A stretch of DNA of 6,344 bases. It comes from DASUPK01 sp036276255 (GTDB taxonomy: Bacteria > Actinomycetota > Thermoleophilia > Solirubrobacterales > 70-9). The notes under the pieces are model-generated. The model had not been told where the DNA came from and did no database searches. It was given only the letters and a program-made list of their open reading frames with translations. The position numbers and the translations under genes are program-made. Positions 5,914 through 6,344 of this stretch are shown here, one piece after another. Location: the NCBI GenBank assembly GCA_036276255.1, contig DASUPK010000198.1, positions 1 to 6,344 of the forward strand, in the 5' to 3' direction. Within the stretch, counting starts at the first letter, position 1; each line of letters begins with the position of its first letter.

Positions 5914-6344
5914 GCATCCTCCTCAACGAGGACTTCACCTTCATCGTCCAGGGCATCACCGGCCGCGAGGCGGTCAACCTGACCAAGGAGTGCCTCGACT
6001 ACGGCTCCAAGGTCGTCGGCGGCGTAACCCCGGGCCGCAAGGGCCGCGACGTCCATGGCGTCCCAGTCTTCGACACCGTCGAGCAGGCCGTAGCGGACCA
6101 CGGCTCGCAGATCGACGGATCCGTCGTCACCGTCCCCCCCGCCTTCACCAAGGACGCGGTCTTCGAGGCGATCGAGAACGGGATCAAGCTGATCGTGGTG
6201 GTCACGGAGCGGATCCCCCGCCGCGACGTCGCTCAGATGGTCGAGCTCGCGACCGTGCGCGGCGCCCGGATCATCGGCCCGAACTGCCTCGGAGTGATCG
6301 TCCCCGGCGTCTGCAAGATGGGCGGCATCGGCGGCCCCGCACAG
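5910..6344 (+). CDS. Succinyl-CoA synthetase alpha subunit-like protein, C-terminus cut by window edge
   Basis: This is the CoA-binding partner of the preceding beta subunit; in the family it carries the His that is phosphorylated during catalysis. Seen: 145 codons from an ATG sharing ATGA with the upstream stop, so the pair is translationally coupled and probably forms one enzyme. The N-terminal Rossmann-type CoA-binding domain shows GITGREA at 15-21 and VGGVTPGRKG at 36-45. It also shows VPVFDTVEQAV at 51-61, VPPAFTKDAVFEAIENGIKLIVVVTE at about 75-100, and IGPNCLGVI at 122-130. These follow E. coli SucD closely in order and spacing. The usual TEGIP reads TERIP here (Gly to Arg at 101). SucD proteins have about 290 residues, so half is missing, including the active-site His. 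Whether it acts on succinate or another acid cannot be read here. Confidence 0.93.
   Translation, partial: MSILLNEDFTFIVQGITGREAVNLTKECLDYGSKVVGGVTPGRKGRDVHGVPVFDTVEQAVADHGSQIDGSVVTVPPAFTKDAVFEAIENGIKLIVVVTERIPRRDVAQMVELATVRGARIIGPNCLGVIVPGVCKMGGIGGPAQ

Noticed and set aside
1..6344. CRISPR array, insertion sequence, tRNA or rRNA
   Set aside because: No regularly spaced repeats, transposase motifs, terminal inverted repeats or RNA-gene-like sequences were seen on either strand.

Overview
The window is GC-rich, almost fully coding DNA with two gene clusters that diverge from a 395-base intergenic region (4301-4695). GC-rich wobble positions, GTG starts, overlapping genes and weak or absent Shine-Dalgarno sequences before the first genes suggest a high-GC bacterium, most likely an actinobacterium. 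A Thermoleophilia-like lineage is my guess. No ribosomal RNA or other lineage marker is present to test it.

Left cluster (minus strand, 4300 down to the left edge): a cytoplasmic group 3b-type [NiFe] hydrogenase operon in the order beta (iron-sulfur), cyclic-nucleotide-binding-domain protein, gamma (FAD/NAD(P)), small subunit, large subunit. Junctions overlap or are 4 bases apart, so the genes are probably co-transcribed and translationally coupled. The large subunit is cut by the window edge after residue 359, before its C-terminal nickel-ligand motif. Electrons from H2 at the Ni-Fe site of HyhL would pass through HyhS iron-sulfur clusters and the HyhB/HyhG clusters to FAD and NAD(P) on HyhG, or the reverse. 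The extra gene encodes a single cyclic-nucleotide-binding fold with no DNA-binding domain, so it is more likely an accessory or regulatory partner of the enzyme than a transcription factor.

Intergenic region: no intact gene is visible. It holds a short decayed piece resembling the C-terminal part of a drug-efflux (DHA2-type MFS) transporter at 4473-4640. It also holds two copies of a 16-base motif, one containing a perfect 10-base palindrome, and weak promoter-like sequences on both sides.

Right cluster (plus strand, 4696 to the right edge): a two-subunit ADP/ATP-dependent acyl-CoA ligase of the succinyl-CoA synthetase superfamily. The beta subunit is complete. The alpha subunit overlaps it by ATGA and is cut by the window edge after 145 residues. 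Both differ from standard SucC/SucD at positions usually conserved, and the beta subunit has some features reminiscent of ATP-citrate lyase or citryl-CoA synthetase, so the carboxylate substrate is uncertain. A functional link between the hydrogenase (NAD(P)H supply) and the CoA ligase is suggested only by the divergent arrangement.
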